A stretch of DNA of 64,000 nucleotides, taken from contig CAMPHF010000002.1 of assembly GCA_946885915.1 (NCBI GenBank), positions 124,001 to 188,000 of the forward strand. Reading direction: 5' to 3'. Numbering within the stretch: the stretch's first letter is position 1; each line of letters starts with the position of its first letter. Below, piece after piece: positions 62,729 to 64,000 of this stretch. The stretch comes from an uncultured Idiomarina sp. (lineage in GTDB: Bacteria > Pseudomonadota > Gammaproteobacteria > Enterobacterales > Alteromonadaceae). The notes under the pieces are model-generated. The model made no database searches. It was not told the origin of the DNA and saw only the letters and a program-made list of their open reading frames with translations. The translations under genes were made by a program, and so were the position numbers.

Positions 62729-62752
62729 AAAAAAGGCTGCCCGAAGGCAGCC
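62729..62752 (-). terminator. Rho-independent terminator for the GH3 gene
   Basis: Stem GGCTGCC / GGCAGCC around a 4-base loop. Read on the minus strand it is followed by TTTTTT, so it ends the GH3 transcript. The plus strand has CCAAAAC after the stem, so it should stop only poorly in that direction. Confidence 0.88.
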
Positions 62753-62772
62753 AAAACACCACTACGAAATCA

Positions 62773-64000
62773 TCATTGCAAGCAAATGGCGTCGGATTCA
62801 CTGTTCGGCAACAAGCGAATGTCATTGAACTCAACGCTCCAGCTTTGTTCGGTGGCTAAGCCAAACACACCACTTACTTGGCCTAAATCTAAGCCCGCTT
62901 GCTGTAAACACTGCAGACTAAACTGAAGTGTTTGCCAACTACCTGTCGGCACGCTTTGCATGGTCTCGCTAAGCGGTTGGTTCACGCCACAGTTATCGCC
63001 GCAGTAAAGCGTAAGTGCAAGGTCAGCAGGCGCCGGTTCATTCAACCGCAAAGTAACCGACAGCACGCTCTCAGCGTTACCAAACGCCCGTAAATCGCGC
63101 GGAAATGGGCTCACGAAGTTAACCGCGGTGGCCGCAACATCGCCACTGAAAGTCACTCGCCGCGCATCTTCTTGTACTTCATCATCGAAGGTGCGCGCGC
63201 TTACTCCAGCAATACTTTGCACACTACTGGCCATTACTTCGCGCGCCGCTGCACTGCGCAGTTCAAGTAACCAAGGTGCCTGTGGTGCCCGTTCAAAGAC
63301 CACTAACGGCGCTTGTTCTGCAGCACCCGCGACTTTCTCCGGTAAAGCTTCCGTAAGCGCTGGAGTAGAACCACCAGAGCCGTAGGTTAAGCCGTAGCCC
63401 ACCGGTAATAGCGCCGGGTTATCGTCGTTCAAGGTGCGTCTATCCGCTTGTTGGGGCGTCGCCGGCCAAGCAAATGGTAAGCGCCCAACAAAGTCGTGCT
63501 GCGGGGTACCGTCGGCATTCGCCACCACCACGTCTGCAACCCCCACGCCCTCACTGCCAGGCAGCCAAACGGCGACAAAGGCATCACTGGCATTGAGTTC
63601 AGGGTTCACCCACAGCGGACGACCGCTAATGAATAGGCTCACCACCGGAATACCTTCGGCTTGGAAACGCTTGAGAAGAGCCAAGCTCTGCGCATCGCCT
63701 CGTTCAAAATCTAGGTTATCAAGATCGCCATTACCCTCGGCATACGGTTGCTCACCGAATACCACCACGGCCACATCTGGACGTTCCTGATAATCACCGT
63801 TCACGGCTAATTCCACTGCACCGCCAGCGGCTTCAACGGCGGCTGCAATACCATCATAAATAGAGGTACCACCGGGAAAGTCCTCATTGGTATTGCCAGT
63901 GCCCTGCCAGCTAATTGTCCAACCACCGGCTTGCTGGCCAATGTTGTCTGCACCTTCACCTGCTACTAAAATGCGCTGGTTAGGATTCAACGGCAGTAGC
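62773..64000 (-). CDS. GH3 beta-glucosidase/glucan hydrolase, C-terminal part (5' end outside window)
   Basis: The frame is open at the window end and covers the last 409 or so codons. RILVAGEGADNIGQQAGGWT, then GGTSIYDGIAA and VVVFGEQPYAEGNGDL are the second GH3 domain, where the acid/base Glu often lies. VSLFISGRPLWVNPEL and VGRLPFAWPA continue it. The last 150 or so residues form a beta-sandwich (SWQTLQFSLQCLQQAGLD, then WSVEFNDIRLLPN) like the ExoP C-terminal domain of glucan 1,3-beta-glucosidases. It would cut the oligosaccharides imported by the TonB receptor to glucose for glk. It is cut at the 5' end. Confidence 0.92.
   Translation of the reverse strand, partial: LLPLNPNQRILVAGEGADNIGQQAGGWTISWQGTGNTNEDFPGGTSIYDGIAAAVEAAGGAVELAVNGDYQERPDVAVVVFGEQPYAEGNGDLDNLDFERGDAQSLALLKRFQAEGIPVVSLFISGRPLWVNPELNASDAFVAVWLPGSEGVGVADVVVANADGTPQHDFVGRLPFAWPATPQQADRRTLNDDNPALLPVGYGLTYGSGGSTPALTEALPEKVAGAAEQAPLVVFERAPQAPWLLELRSAAAREVMASSVQSIAGVSARTFDDEVQEDARRVTFSGDVAATAVNFVSPFPRDLRAFGNAESVLSVTLRLNEPAPADLALTLYCGDNCGVNQPLSETMQSVPTGSWQTLQFSLQCLQQAGLDLGQVSGVFGLATEQSWSVEFNDIRLLPNSESDAICLQ

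Noticed and set aside
1..64000. CRISPR arrays, tRNA or rRNA genes, IS elements, prophage
   Set aside because: No regular spaced repeats, cloverleaf-like sequences, rRNA segments or transposase/integrase frames were seen.

Overview
The window looks like chromosome from a marine, heterotrophic gammaproteobacterium, most like the Alteromonadales (Idiomarina/Alteromonas/Rheinheimera-type lineages). The evidence is the gene content: a HexR-controlled Entner-Doudoroff cluster, a laminarin-type GH16/TonB receptor/GH3 locus, DASH cryptochrome, many PAS/GGDEF/EAL proteins, and moderate GC with dense, short-spaced operons. This placement is inference from content; no rRNA, tRNA, CRISPR array, insertion sequence or prophage was found.

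Layout. 1-3.3 kb: a cut-off DUF3429 membrane gene, then two overlapping photolyase/cryptochrome genes. 3.3-15.6 kb: a signalling district with a CHASE-like GGDEF protein, a methyltransferase, a PAS-PAS-GGDEF protein, DUF1543, a dGTPase, a PAS3 hybrid histidine kinase, a membrane EAL protein with lost catalytic residues, and a REC-EAL-GAF-GGDEF protein. 15.6-18.6 kb: DUF2254, EVE, a BASS symporter and TspO. 18.8-21.7 kb: pgsB-pgsC-pgsW (poly-gamma-glutamate type) without pgsA, then a D-amino-acid type PLP enzyme. 22.9-27.8 kb: small secreted and membrane proteins, a LOG protein and an arsenate operon (ArsC-ArsR fusion, GAPDH, ArsJ) behind a clear inverted-repeat operator.

27.9-36.3 kb: a membrane protein plus a winged-helix/multi-TM regulator, a Doc toxin with a small antitoxin, an outer-membrane barrel, DUF488, a DODA dioxygenase/DoxX pair divergent from a LysR regulator, a catalase-like peroxidase with cytochrome b561, and Sua5. 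36.3-42.1 kb: DUF6671, dabA and dabB (inorganic-carbon uptake) divergent from a LysR gene. 42.1-45.5 kb: cytochrome b, a PepSY lipoprotein, a DUF1653 gene broken by one in-frame TGA, a Fic-YhfG toxin-antitoxin pair, YjbQ and DUF429.

45.5-53.4 kb: zwf-pgl-edd-glk-eda on the minus strand, with divergent hexR and then gap. Exact 15-bp HexR palindromes lie in the zwf/hexR intergenic region and before gap. 53.7-64 kb: a GH16 lipoprotein with three tandem C-terminal modules, a TonB-dependent receptor and, on the other strand at the window edge, a GH3 whose C-terminal module resembles the GH16 repeats. Together these suggest uptake of a beta-1,3-glucan and its funnelling into the ED pathway. Between them lie a SOUL lipoprotein, a TIMP/NTR-like secreted protein and, at 60.8-62.7 kb, an AT-richer single gene for a protein with winged-helix-like and SAP-like segments and a C-terminal PD-(D/E)XK nuclease core. 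That last gene is the best candidate here for an undescribed, possibly defence-related, system.
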